From NCBI GenBank assembly GCA_902798425.1, contig CADBWR010000007.1, positions 17,190-81,189 of the forward strand: a stretch of DNA of 64,000 nucleotides, read 5' to 3'. The stretch comes from an uncultured Bacteroidales bacterium. GTDB taxonomy: Bacteria > Bacteroidota > Bacteroidia > Bacteroidales > Bacteroidaceae. The position numbers and the translations under genes were made by a program. Within the stretch, counting starts at the first letter, position 1, and each line of letters begins with the position of its first letter. Of this stretch, positions 8,255-17,007 are shown piece after piece. Under the pieces are notes generated by a model. It searched no databases. It worked only from the letters and a program-made list of their open reading frames with translations, and was not told the DNA's origin.

Positions 8255-9631
8255 ATGGACATTCAGAGAATACTGAATAAGCTTGGTATTACTGAGCTTA
8301 ACGAGATGCAGCAACACGCCGCCGAAGCCATCTTAGGCTCCGACGGTGATGTTGTTTTACTGTCACCCACTGGTACAGGAAAAACGCTGGCCTATCTGCT
8401 GCCCCTTGTGCAACTGCTGGATCACAGGGACGGTTCTGATGATCCTTGTTGCGAAGCGACTGTGATCACGCAGAACCGTCCCCATGATCCGCAGGCGCTG
8501 GTTATCACCCCAGGCAGAGAGTTGGCACTGCAGTCGCATCAAGTGCTGCAGAGCATGGGCTGCGGCATCCGCTCGACAGCCTGCTATGGCGGACGCGCTG
8601 CCATGGAGGAGCACAAAGTGTTGAAAGAGGTCAAGCCACAGATTGTCTTTGGTACACCAGGACGTCTGAACGATCATCTGGACAAAGACAACATCTCGCG
8701 TTACGGCATCCGCTATCTCGTCATCGACGAGTTTGACAAGTGTCTGGAGATGGGTTTCCAGGCCGAGATGCAAAAACTCATCAAGAGTCTGCCTGGCTTG
8801 CAGCGCCGCATCCTGTTGTCAGCAACTAATCTGGAACAGATTCCTCAGTTTGTCAACATGTCGAAGAAAGGCACGTTGATCGATTTCCTTCCCGATGACG
8901 AGCAGACTTCTGAGCGCATCACACTCTATGAGGTACACAGTCCCCAGAAAGACAAACTGGAGACGCTCAAACAGCTGTTGCTTAGTTTTGGCGATGCCAG
9001 CAGTATCGTATTCTTGAACTACCGCGAGTCAGTGGAACGTGTCAACAACTACCTGGTGGAACAAGGATTTACCACCAGTTGTTTTCACGGCGGACTGGAA
9101 CAGAAAGAGCGTGAGGCAGCACTCTACCGCTTCAGCAATGGTTCTGCCAACGTACTGGTCAGCACCGACTTAGCATCACGTGGCCTCGATATTCCCAACA
9201 TCGAGAATATCATCCACTATCACTTGCCAGAGAGCGAGGACGGCTACATCCACCGCGTAGGCCGTACTGCCCGTTGGGATGCCAAAGGACGCTCGTTCTT
9301 TATTCTCCATAGCGAGGAACATATTCCCGACTATGTTGAAGGCGACGTGGAGGAATATGTTGCGGCTGAATCGCAACACACAGAGCCGGCGCATCCCAAG
9401 ATGACAACCATCTATATTGGCAAGGGTAAGAAGGACAAGATATCAAAGGGCGACATCGTAGGATTCCTCTGCAAAGCCGGTGGTCTGACATCCGACATGA
9501 TAGGACGCATCGATGTGAAAGACCGCTACACCTATGCTGCCATCAAGCGCGAAAAACTACAACAAGTATTACGCCAAACACGTGGTGAAAAGATAAAAGG
9601 TATCAAGACTATCGTCGAAGCAGTGAGATAA
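8255..9631 (+). CDS. DEAD-box RNA helicase with DbpA-type RNA-binding tail
   Basis: A 458-residue ATP-dependent RNA helicase. Seen: Q-motif region (MQQHAAEAIL), Walker A SPTGTGKT (37-44), motif Ia PGRELAL, motif II as DEFD (D158-D161 in place of DEAD), motif III SAT, then helicase C with ARG-type motif VSTDLASRGLDIP and HRVGRTAR. The C-terminal 75 residues (TIYIGKGKKDKISKGDIVGF to the end) match the RRM-like DbpA RNA-binding domain, suggesting a role in large ribosomal subunit assembly. Residues about 56-79 (between VQLL and QALVITPGREL) are encoded by a 72-bp inverted repeat absent from usual family members, an in-frame insertion (see 8419-8490). Confidence 0.9.
   Translation: MDIQRILNKLGITELNEMQQHAAEAILGSDGDVVLLSPTGTGKTLAYLLPLVQLLDHRDGSDDPCCEATVITQNRPHDPQALVITPGRELALQSHQVLQSMGCGIRSTACYGGRAAMEEHKVLKEVKPQIVFGTPGRLNDHLDKDNISRYGIRYLVIDEFDKCLEMGFQAEMQKLIKSLPGLQRRILLSATNLEQIPQFVNMSKKGTLIDFLPDDEQTSERITLYEVHSPQKDKLETLKQLLLSFGDASSIVFLNYRESVERVNNYLVEQGFTTSCFHGGLEQKEREAALYRFSNGSANVLVSTDLASRGLDIPNIENIIHYHLPESEDGYIHRVGRTARWDAKGRSFFILHSEEHIPDYVEGDVEEYVAAESQHTEPAHPKMTTIYIGKGKKDKISKGDIVGFLCKAGGLTSDMIGRIDVKDRYTYAAIKREKLQQVLRQTRGEKIKGIKTIVEAVR
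8419..8490 (+). repeat. 72-bp palindromic element inserted in frame in the helicase gene
   Basis: Two 20-nt arms (8419-8438 and 8471-8490) are inverted copies with two mismatches; their core GGGACGGTTCTG / CAGAACCGTCCC pairs perfectly over 12 bp. The element is exactly 24 codons long and encodes an Asp/Arg/Pro/Cys-rich loop between the Walker A motif and motif Ia, where helicases of this family normally have only a few variable residues. Confidence 0.75.
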
Positions 9632-9695
9632 TTGCCATGCAGAGTTGACAAAATGCAAGGAAAAGTATATATTTTACTTAATTTATGCTCAAATA

Positions 9696-9727
9696 TTTGC
9701 CCAATTCAAATAAAAAGTGTAATTTCG
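9696..9727 (+). promoter_or_regulatory. Promoter of serC-serA
   Basis: TTTG (9696-9699), 20 nt, TAATTTCG (9720-9727), one mismatch from TAnnTTTG. The chosen serC ATG lies 51 bases downstream. Confidence 0.55.
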
Positions 9728-9778
9728 CACCGCAAAAGAAAAACTATAGAACGTATCACAAATAAAAATCAATCAAAA

Positions 9779-10846
9779 ATGAAGAAGTACAACTTTAACG
9801 CAGGTCCTTCGATGCTTCCCCGCGAAGTTATTGAGAAGACCGCACAACAGTGTTTAGACTTCAATGGTTCTGGTCTCTCGCTGATGGAGATCAGCCACCG
9901 TGCCAAGGATTTCCAGCCCGTCGTTGACGAGGCCGTAGCTCTGGTAAAGGAACTGCTTCAGGTTCCTGAGGGTTACTCCGTTATCTTCCTCGGTGGTGGT
10001 GCCTCACTGGAGTTCTGCATGATTCCTTACAACTTCCTGATTAAGAAGGCTGCTTACCTGAACACTGGTGTTTGGGCAAAGAAGGCCATGAAGGAAGCTA
10101 AGCTGTTTGGTGAGGTAGTAGAAGTTGCTTCTTCTGCCGATGCCAACTATACATTCATTCCTAAGGATTGGACCGTTCCCGCTGATGCTGACTACCTGCA
10201 CATCACAACGAACAACACCATCTATGGTACTGAGATTCGTAAGGACCTCGACGTTCCCGTTCGTCTGATTGCTGATATGTCTTCAGATATCTTCAGCCGT
10301 CCTATCGACGTTGCAAAGTACGACGCCATCTATGCTGGTGCTCAGAAGAACCTCGCTATGGCTGGTGTAACTATCGCCATCCTGAAGGACGATGCACTGG
10401 GCAAGGCTCCTCGTGAGATTCCTACCATGCTCGACTACCGTACACACGTCGACAAGGGTTCTATGTTCAACACCCCTCCTGTAGTGCCCATCTACTCTGC
10501 TCTTGAGACCCTCCGTTGGATCAAGAAGAACGGTGGTGTAGAGGCTATGGATAAGCTGGCTCAGCAGCGTGCAGAGATTGTTTACGGTGAGATTGACCGC
10601 AACAAGATGTTCCGTGGAACAGCTGTTGAGGAAGACCGTTCACTGATGAACATCTGCTTCGTGATGGCCGACGAGTACAAGGAACTGGAGAAGGACTTCC
10701 TCGACTTCGCAACCTCTAAGGGTATGGTTGGCGTCAAGGGTCACCGCTCAGTAGGTGGTTTCCGTGCATCTTGCTACAACGCCCAGACCATCGAGGGTGT
10801 TAACGCTCTCGTAGCTTGCATGAAGGAATTTGAGAACAACCATTAA
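9779..10846 (+). CDS. serC: Phosphoserine aminotransferase
   Basis: A 355-residue PLP enzyme of class V aminotransferases that converts 3-phosphohydroxypyruvate and glutamate to phosphoserine in serine synthesis (and acts in pyridoxal synthesis in some bacteria). The start [14 protein letters not shown] is the canonical SerC N-terminus; an upstream in-frame Met would lie before the promoter. Seen: GGGASLEF (PLP phosphate region), [13 protein letters not shown] then [11 protein letters not shown] with the PLP-binding Lys in AGAQKN, and the terminal [14 protein letters not shown] typical of the family. It is followed 88 bases later by serA, its pathway partner. Confidence 0.97.
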   Translation: MKKYNFNAGPSMLPREVIEKTAQQCLDFNGSGLSLMEISHRAKDFQPVVDEAVALVKELLQVPEGYSVIFLGGGASLEFCMIPYNFLIKKAAYLNTGVWAKKAMKEAKLFGEVVEVASSADANYTFIPKDWTVPADADYLHITTNNTIYGTEIRKDLDVPVRLIADMSSDIFSRPIDVAKYDAIYAGAQKNLAMAGVTIAILKDDALGKAPREIPTMLDYRTHVDKGSMFNTPPVVPIYSALETLRWIKKNGGVEAMDKLAQQRAEIVYGEIDRNKMFRGTAVEEDRSLMNICFVMADEYKELEKDFLDFATSKGMVGVKGHRSVGGFRASCYNAQTIEGVNALVACMKEFENNH

Positions 10847-10934
10847 AAGATAATCAAGAAAGAAATTATCATTAATTATTCAGAAATTTCTGTTTAATTT
10901 CTGGTAATTTCTTTCCTTTATTTAATAAAAAGAA

Positions 10935-11852
10935 ATGAAAGTATTAGTTGCAACAGAGAAGCCATTTGCAGCAGCTGCCGTAAATGGTATCAAGGCAGAA
11001 GTAGAGGCCGCTGGTAATGAGCTGGCCCTGCTTGAGAAATATACTGAGAAGGCTCAGTTGCTGGACGCTGTGAAGGATGCTGACGCACTGATTATCCGTT
11101 CGGATAAGGTAGATGCCGAGGTACTTGACGCTGCCAAGCAGTTGAAGATTGTAGTTCGTGCCGGTGCTGGTTACGACAACATCGACCTTGCTGCTGCTAC
11201 TGCTCACAACGTAGTAGCTGAGAACACTCCTGGTCAGAATGCTAACGCAGTAGCTGAGCTCGTGTTCGGTCTGCTGGTAATGGCCGTTCGTGGTTTCTAC
11301 AACGGCAAGAGCGGTTCAGAGTTGCTGGGCAAGAAGCTCGGTATCCTCGCCTTCGGTAATGTAGGCCGCAACGTAGCTCGTATCGCTAAGGGCTTCGGTA
11401 TGGACGTATATGCTTACGATGCTTTCTGCCCTGCAGAAGTTATCGAAGCTGCTGGCGTACACGCTGTCTGCTGTCAGGAAAAGCTGTTCGAGACCTGCGA
11501 CGTTGTTTCACTGCACATCCCTGCAACTCCTGAGACCAAGCAGAGCATCAACTACGCTCTCGTTGGCAAGATGAAAAAGGGTGGCATTCTGGTGAACACT
11601 GCCCGTAAGGAAGTCATCGACGAGGCTGGCCTCATCAAACTGATGGCTGAGCGTGAAGACCTGAAGTTCGTTACCGACATCATGCCCGATGCCAATGACG
11701 AGTTCCAGAAGTTCGAGGGTCGCTACTTCTCTACTCCTAAGAAGATGGGTGCTCAGACAGCTGAGGCCAATATCAACGCTGGTATTGCTGCTGCTAAACA
11801 GATTAACGCCTTCTTCAAGGATGGTGACACCAAGTTCCAGGTGAACAAGTAA
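10935..11852 (+). CDS. serA: D-3-phosphoglycerate dehydrogenase, short form
   Basis: A 305-residue NAD-dependent 2-hydroxyacid dehydrogenase that begins serine synthesis by oxidising 3-phosphoglycerate. Seen: RAGAGYDNIDL and NTPGQNANAVAEL (substrate region), the nucleotide-binding LGILAFGNVGRNVARIA, HIPATPETK and VNTARKEVIDE. It is the short form: the ACT regulatory domain found in E. coli SerA is absent, so no serine feedback through ACT is expected. Usual Bacteroidales order serC-serA is kept. Confidence 0.93.
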   Translation: MKVLVATEKPFAAAAVNGIKAEVEAAGNELALLEKYTEKAQLLDAVKDADALIIRSDKVDAEVLDAAKQLKIVVRAGAGYDNIDLAAATAHNVVAENTPGQNANAVAELVFGLLVMAVRGFYNGKSGSELLGKKLGILAFGNVGRNVARIAKGFGMDVYAYDAFCPAEVIEAAGVHAVCCQEKLFETCDVVSLHIPATPETKQSINYALVGKMKKGGILVNTARKEVIDEAGLIKLMAEREDLKFVTDIMPDANDEFQKFEGRYFSTPKKMGAQTAEANINAGIAAAKQINAFFKDGDTKFQVNK

Positions 11853-11877
11853 GTAATTAAACACTACCATGATAGAG

Positions 11878-11912
11878 CCCCGATTCGGAATACCGAGTCG
11901 GGGTTTTACTTT
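11878..11912 (+). terminator. Rho-independent terminator of serC-serA
   Basis: An 11-bp stem with one G-T wobble (11878-11888 with 11893-11903, 4-nt loop) followed by TTTTACTTT. Confidence 0.88.
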
Positions 11913-11924
11913 ACACTCATTTTA

Positions 11925-11956
11925 TTTGGCATTTCCCTTGATTTTTATTATCTTTG
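11925..11956 (+). promoter_or_regulatory. Promoter of the S9 peptidase operon
   Basis: TTTG (11925-11928), 20 nt, TATCTTTG (11949-11956). The ATG follows 19 bases later. Confidence 0.65.
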
Positions 11957-11975
11957 CAACCAAATTGAACAACAG

Positions 11976-14207
11976 ATGAAAAAAATACTAACTATAGCTG
12001 TCATGGCACTCACCCTGCTTGGCAGTTCAAAAGCGCAAGAAACGCAAGTGATCGGAAAGAGTAACATCAAGTTAAGCAGTAAACTGATGACTCCCGAGGC
12101 CATGTGGGCTATGGGACGCATTGGTAGTTGTCAGGCTTCACCCGACGGCAAACATATCATTTATCAGGTAGGCTATTACAGCGTCAAGCAGAACAAGAGC
12201 CACCAAGTGCTCTACATGATGAATCCCGATGGTAGCGGTCAGCAGTTGCTGACCAAAGGTGCCAAGAACGAGACAGACCCACAATGGCTGGACAATGAGA
12301 CAGTGGCCTTCATTACTGGTGGAGAGATATGGGCTATGAAGTTGGACGGCAGTGAACGTCGCCAACTGTCAAAGACTGACGGCAACGTAGAGGGCTTCCA
12401 GTTCTCACCAGACCGCAGCAAGGTGATTATTCTGAAGTCGCTGCCTTTCCATGAGGTGATCAAGAAGAATCCCGACGACCTGCCCAAGGCTACTGGTCGT
12501 CGTGTTACTGACCTGATGTACCGCCATTGGGACCATTATGTAGAGAGCATCCAGCACCCCTTCGTTGCTGATGTTGAACGTTCAACGTTCAACGTTCAAC
12601 GTTCAACGCTAACCGACCTCCTCGAGGGCGAGCCCTACGAGTGTCCCATGGAGCCTTTCGGTGGCATGGAGCAGTTGGCATGGAGCCCTGATTCGAAATT
12701 CATCGCTTTCACTTGCCGTACGAAAACTGGCATCAGCTACAGCATCTCTACCGACAGCGACATCTTCCTTTATGATGTTGAAAGTAGAGATCTGGATAAA
12801 ACAAGAAACCTCTGCAAGAATGGTTGCGAATTTGGTGCCATGACCGATGGTGGCTATGTGGGTTCTCCCGATGGCACCTGCAATCCAACGAAGACGCTGA
12901 AGGACCAGTTTATCAACAAGAAGCTGGCAGACTTCAATGTCGGCTACGATGTCAACCCCAAGTTCTCTCCCAACGGCCGCTATGTGGCCTGGCTGTCTAT
13001 GAAGCGCGATGGCTACGAGAGTGACCGCAACCGCTTATGTGTCTACGACCTCAACGAGTTGTCTAAGGAGCCTGCAGCAAACGCAAAGACCTACATCACA
13101 GAGAGTTTCGACTCCAGTGTAGACGATTTCTGCTGGGCTTCCGATTCACGAACCATCTATTTCATTGGTGTATGGCATGCTACCGAGAACCTCTATCGCA
13201 CCAACCTAAAGGGCGAGGTCACTCAGTTGAGCAACGAATGGGCAGACTTTGGCTCGCTGCAGATGCTGAACGACAAACAGATTCTGGCAGAGCAGCACTC
13301 ATTCCTGGCTCCTGCCGACCTCTATATCGTTACCCCTGGCAAGACCATAGCAAAGACCTCAAAGCAACAGATTACGGAAGTCAACAAGCACATCCTTGAC
13401 CAGTTGGACAAGCCCTCTGTAGAACAGTATTGGGTAAAGACCACCGATGACAAGGAGATGCTCACATGGGTTATTCTGCCACCCAACTTCGACAAGAACA
13501 AGAAGTACCCCACCCTGCTCTTCTGCGAAGGTGGTCCTCAGAGTCCTGTCTCTCAGTTCTGGAGCTACCGCTGGAACTTCTTCATCATGGCCTCACAAGG
13601 CTATGTTGTCGTCGCCCCCAATCGCCGTGGTCTGCCTGGCTTTGGCCAGGAGTGGCTTGAGGAAATCTCAGGCGACTGGACAGGACAGTGCATGAACGAC
13701 TATCTGTCAGCCATCGACTTTGCAAGCAACAACCTGTCGTACGTCGACAAGAACCGTCTTGGCGCTGTTGGTGCTTCGTTTGGCGGTTTCTCCGTTTACT
13801 ATCTGGCAGGTCACCACGACAAGCGCTTTAAGTGTTTCATTGCCCACGATGGCGCTTTCAACCTTGAAGCGATGTACACTGAGACTGAGGAAAACTGGTT
13901 CTCTAACTGGGAGTACGACGATGCCTACTGGAACAAAGACCAGACAACACGTGCCAAGAAGACCTACGAGAACTCTCCCCATCGCTTTGTTGACAAGTGG
14001 GACACACCTATCCTTGTCATCCACGGCGAGAAGGACTATCGCATCAATGCCACACAAGGCATGTCGGCCTTCAATGCTGCTCGCATGAAAGGCATCCCTG
14101 CTGAGTTGCTCATCTTCCCTGACGAGAACCACTGGGTACTGAAACCACAGAACGGTATTCTCTGGCAGCGCACCTACTTCGACTGGCTTGACAAGTGGCT
14201 GAAATAG
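11976..14207 (+). CDS. S9 family prolyl oligopeptidase / dipeptidyl peptidase IV-like
   Basis: A 743-residue serine peptidase with an N-terminal signal (MKKILTIAVMALTLLGSSKA), a beta-propeller of WD-like TolB blades (about 45-470, e.g. PDGKHIIYQVG, SPDSKFIAFTC, SPNGRYVAWLS) and a C-terminal alpha/beta hydrolase. The catalytic triad is visible: Ser601 in GASFGG, Asp687 in GEKDYRI, His719 in DENHW. These enzymes release dipeptides from exported peptides. A run of a 7-bp tandem repeat is encoded in frame at residues 200-211 (ERSTFNVQRST), looking like a repeat insertion in a propeller loop. The MFS transporter next door may import the products. Confidence 0.92.
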   Translation: MKKILTIAVMALTLLGSSKAQETQVIGKSNIKLSSKLMTPEAMWAMGRIGSCQASPDGKHIIYQVGYYSVKQNKSHQVLYMMNPDGSGQQLLTKGAKNETDPQWLDNETVAFITGGEIWAMKLDGSERRQLSKTDGNVEGFQFSPDRSKVIILKSLPFHEVIKKNPDDLPKATGRRVTDLMYRHWDHYVESIQHPFVADVERSTFNVQRSTLTDLLEGEPYECPMEPFGGMEQLAWSPDSKFIAFTCRTKTGISYSISTDSDIFLYDVESRDLDKTRNLCKNGCEFGAMTDGGYVGSPDGTCNPTKTLKDQFINKKLADFNVGYDVNPKFSPNGRYVAWLSMKRDGYESDRNRLCVYDLNELSKEPAANAKTYITESFDSSVDDFCWASDSRTIYFIGVWHATENLYRTNLKGEVTQLSNEWADFGSLQMLNDKQILAEQHSFLAPADLYIVTPGKTIAKTSKQQITEVNKHILDQLDKPSVEQYWVKTTDDKEMLTWVILPPNFDKNKKYPTLLFCEGGPQSPVSQFWSYRWNFFIMASQGYVVVAPNRRGLPGFGQEWLEEISGDWTGQCMNDYLSAIDFASNNLSYVDKNRLGAVGASFGGFSVYYLAGHHDKRFKCFIAHDGAFNLEAMYTETEENWFSNWEYDDAYWNKDQTTRAKKTYENSPHRFVDKWDTPILVIHGEKDYRINATQGMSAFNAARMKGIPAELLIFPDENHWVLKPQNGILWQRTYFDWLDKWLK
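12573..12607 (+). repeat. 7-bp tandem repeat inside the S9 peptidase gene
   Basis: GTTGAAC followed by four perfect copies of GTTCAAC; the first unit is the reverse complement of the rest. It is translated within a propeller loop without breaking the frame. Confidence 0.85.
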
Positions 14208-14244
14208 ATCAGAAATCAGAAATCGAAAAAAATAATAAACAGAA

Positions 14245-15864
14245 ATGACACAAGCAATTCAAAAAACACTTCGCGACAGTGCTGCTATGCGCTGGACCGC
14301 CCTGCTGCTGTTGGCCATGGCCATGTTCTGCAGCTATATCTTCATGGATATCCTCTCGCCTATCAAGGACCTGATGCAGGAAACCCGTGGCTGGGATTCT
14401 ACCGCCTTCGGAACCATGCAGGGTTCAGAGGTATTCCTGAACGTGTTTGCCTTCTTCCTCATCTTCGCAGGTATCATCCTCGACAAGATGGGTGTCCGTT
14501 TTACTGCCGTCCTTAGTGCTGCCGTCATGCTCATTGGTGCCTGCATCAAGTGGTATGCCGTCAGCGATGGTTTCGTAGGAAGCGGACTAGAGACCTGGTT
14601 TACCAACAATCTCAACTACATACCTCTGTTTGACGAGTTAGGTGTCTCACCGTTCTATCAGGGCATGCCCGCCTCAGCAAAGTTTGCTGCCTGCGGCTTC
14701 ATGATTTTCGGCTGTGGCTGTGAGATGGCAGGTATCACCGTTAGCCGTGGTATCGTCAAGTGGTTCAAAGGGCGCGAGATGGCTCTGGCTATGGGTTCTG
14801 AGATGGCCTTGGCCCGTCTGGGTGTAGCCACCTGTATGATCTTCTCACCGTTCTTTGCCCGTCTGGGTGGCGAGGTCAGTGTAAGCCGTTCTGTAGCTTT
14901 CGGTGTGGTACTGATGTGCATCGCCCTCATTATGACCATCGTCTACTTCGTCATGGACCAGAAACTCGACGCACAGACTGGTGAGGCAGAAGAGAAGGAC
15001 GATCCCTTCAAGATCAGCGACATCGGTCAGATTCTCACCTCTAGTGGTTTCTGGTTGGTAGCCCTGCTCTGCGTACTCTACTATAGCGCCATCTTCCCCT
15101 TCCAGAAGTATGCTGTCAACATGCTGCAGTGCAACCTAACACTGGTTGCCCCCGATGCCGACTCTTTCTGGGCTACAGATACTGTCACCTATATCCAGTA
15201 CGCTTTGATGCTCTTTGTGGCTGCCACAGGTTTTGCCAGCAACTTCCAAGAAGCCAAGAACAAGAAGTACGGACTGCTGGGCCTCAGCATTCTGGGACTT
15301 ATCACCTACTGCTATATGGGCTTCATGCAGCAGACGGCAGGTAGCATCTTCGCTGTTTTCCCCCTGTTGGCAGTGCTCATTACCCCCATCTTGGGCAAGT
15401 ATCTGGATCATCACGGAAAGGCCGTTAGCATGCTGATGTTGGGTTCCTTGCTGCTTATCTTCTGTCACCTGACGTTTGCCTTCATCCTCCCCTTATTCAA
15501 GGGTAGCGCCACTGGTGGAATCGTTATCGCCTACGTCACTATCCTCGTTCTCGGTTCATCATTCTCGCTGGTACCTGCATCACTGTGGCCCAGCGTTCCC
15601 AAGTTGGTTGATGCCAAAGTTATTGGTTCTGCATACGCTCTGATTTTCTGGATTCAGAATATCGGTCTGTGGCTGTTCCCCCTGCTCATCGGTAAAGTGC
15701 TTGATGCCACCAACCCTGAGGGCACCAGTGCTACAGAGCTCAACTATACCGCACCACTAATCATGCTGGCATCGTTAGGTGTTGCCGCCCTGCTGCTGGG
15801 TCTGGTACTGAAGGCTGTCGACAAGAAGAAGGGACTGGGATTGGAAGAACCGAATATCAAGTAA
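14245..15864 (+). CDS. Major facilitator superfamily transporter
   Basis: A 539-residue inner-membrane protein with about 12 hydrophobic helices, the usual MFS layout with a longer loop in the middle (DQKLDAQTGEAEEKDDPFKIS). The motif between helices 2 and 3 (GIILDKMGVRFTAV) resembles the MFS motif A. It starts 37 bases after the S9 peptidase and is probably co-transcribed with it. The general look is close to MFSD1-like carriers, some of which move dipeptides; with a dipeptidyl peptidase upstream, dipeptide uptake is a reasonable guess but not shown by the sequence. Confidence 0.85.
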   Translation: MTQAIQKTLRDSAAMRWTALLLLAMAMFCSYIFMDILSPIKDLMQETRGWDSTAFGTMQGSEVFLNVFAFFLIFAGIILDKMGVRFTAVLSAAVMLIGACIKWYAVSDGFVGSGLETWFTNNLNYIPLFDELGVSPFYQGMPASAKFAACGFMIFGCGCEMAGITVSRGIVKWFKGREMALAMGSEMALARLGVATCMIFSPFFARLGGEVSVSRSVAFGVVLMCIALIMTIVYFVMDQKLDAQTGEAEEKDDPFKISDIGQILTSSGFWLVALLCVLYYSAIFPFQKYAVNMLQCNLTLVAPDADSFWATDTVTYIQYALMLFVAATGFASNFQEAKNKKYGLLGLSILGLITYCYMGFMQQTAGSIFAVFPLLAVLITPILGKYLDHHGKAVSMLMLGSLLLIFCHLTFAFILPLFKGSATGGIVIAYVTILVLGSSFSLVPASLWPSVPKLVDAKVIGSAYALIFWIQNIGLWLFPLLIGKVLDATNPEGTSATELNYTAPLIMLASLGVAALLLGLVLKAVDKKKGLGLEEPNIK

Positions 15865-15870
15865 ACAGCT

Positions 15871-17007
15871 GTGAACAAGAACGTTAAAACAGACAATGCA
15901 CTGGCTGAGGTATTCAGTTTCACCAGTGATGGCGAGGTAACAGAATACCACGTCATGATACACGCCAAGGCTGACGGGCGGACATTCCAGCAACAGTTGG
16001 ATGCCGTACTCGACAGCTATGAGCAACTGAAGGCTACCGAACTGCAGGGGGCCACCGCTGTGCTGAAGCGCTACTTCCTCAGCGATGTGGCCAACCAGGC
16101 TGACGACGTACTGCTGGCAGACACCAGCGACTGTGCCAAAAGCATCATTGGGCAGGCTCCCCTCGATGGTTCCAAGATTGGACTGTGGGTATACCTGATG
16201 ACGAATGTCAGTAGCCGCCAATTGTCCAGCGGGCTCTATGAAGTTGCCCATGGTGACTTCCGCCATTTGTGGAATGCCTCAGCGCACAACACGGCTCAGA
16301 ACTCTGAGTACCAGACACGCCTGCTCTTCAATGAGTATGTCATGCAACTGGCACAGGAGGGTTGTACACTGGCCGACAACTGCATCCGTACGTGGCTTTT
16401 CGTCAATGATGTCGATGTCAACTACGCTGGTGTGGTAGCTGCCCGCAACAAGGTATTCTTCACACAAGGACTCACAGAAGACACCCACTACATTGCCTCA
16501 ACAGGCATCGGTGGTCGAGCCTGCGACCCACAAGTGATGACACAGATGGATAACTATGCCATAGCAGGTATAAAAAAAGAACAGGTACATTATTTATATG
16601 CGCCTACCCATCTGAACCGTACCAGCGACTATGGTGTCAGCTTTGAGCGTGGTACGTATGTTGACTATGCCGATCGCCGACACGTCATCATCTCTGGTAC
16701 TGCCAGCATCAACAACAAGGGACAGATAGAGCATCCGAAGGACATCGTGAAACAGACCCACCGCATGTGGGACAATGTCGAAGCATTGCTAAAAGAAGCC
16801 GATTGTGGATACGAAAATGTGGCTGTGATGATTGTCTATCTGCGCGATGTTGCCGACTATGCCATCGTCAACCGCATGTATGACGAGCGTTTTCCCCATC
16901 ATCCACGCATCATCGTCCACGCTCCAGTATGTCGTGCAGGATGGCTCATAGAGATGGAGTGCATAGCTGTCAAGAAGCAGGACGCTACTGATATGCCGGC
17001 ATTCTAA
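15871..17007 (+). CDS. Rid (YjgF/YER057c/UK114) family protein
   Basis: A 378-residue protein. The start is GTG at 15871, six bases after the transporter stop; no in-frame ATG is close. The C-terminal half shows the Rid trimer fold: YVDYADRRHVIISGTASINNKGQIEHPKDIVKQT region, then VAVMIVYLRDVADYAIVN and RIIVHAPVCRAGWLIEMECIAV, with the conserved Arg in PVCRAGW. The N-terminal half is an extra Rid-like or chorismatase-like domain, so the length is about three times that of simple RidA. Simple RidA removes reactive enamines; what this long form does is not known to me. It ends overlapping the convergent phosphoesterase gene by a few bases. Confidence 0.75.
   Translation: MNKNVKTDNALAEVFSFTSDGEVTEYHVMIHAKADGRTFQQQLDAVLDSYEQLKATELQGATAVLKRYFLSDVANQADDVLLADTSDCAKSIIGQAPLDGSKIGLWVYLMTNVSSRQLSSGLYEVAHGDFRHLWNASAHNTAQNSEYQTRLLFNEYVMQLAQEGCTLADNCIRTWLFVNDVDVNYAGVVAARNKVFFTQGLTEDTHYIASTGIGGRACDPQVMTQMDNYAIAGIKKEQVHYLYAPTHLNRTSDYGVSFERGTYVDYADRRHVIISGTASINNKGQIEHPKDIVKQTHRMWDNVEALLKEADCGYENVAVMIVYLRDVADYAIVNRMYDERFPHHPRIIVHAPVCRAGWLIEMECIAVKKQDATDMPAF

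Noticed and set aside
9632-9778. A 49-residue extension of SerC
   Set aside because: It precedes and includes the promoter; the canonical SerC start [11 protein letters not shown] is at 9779.
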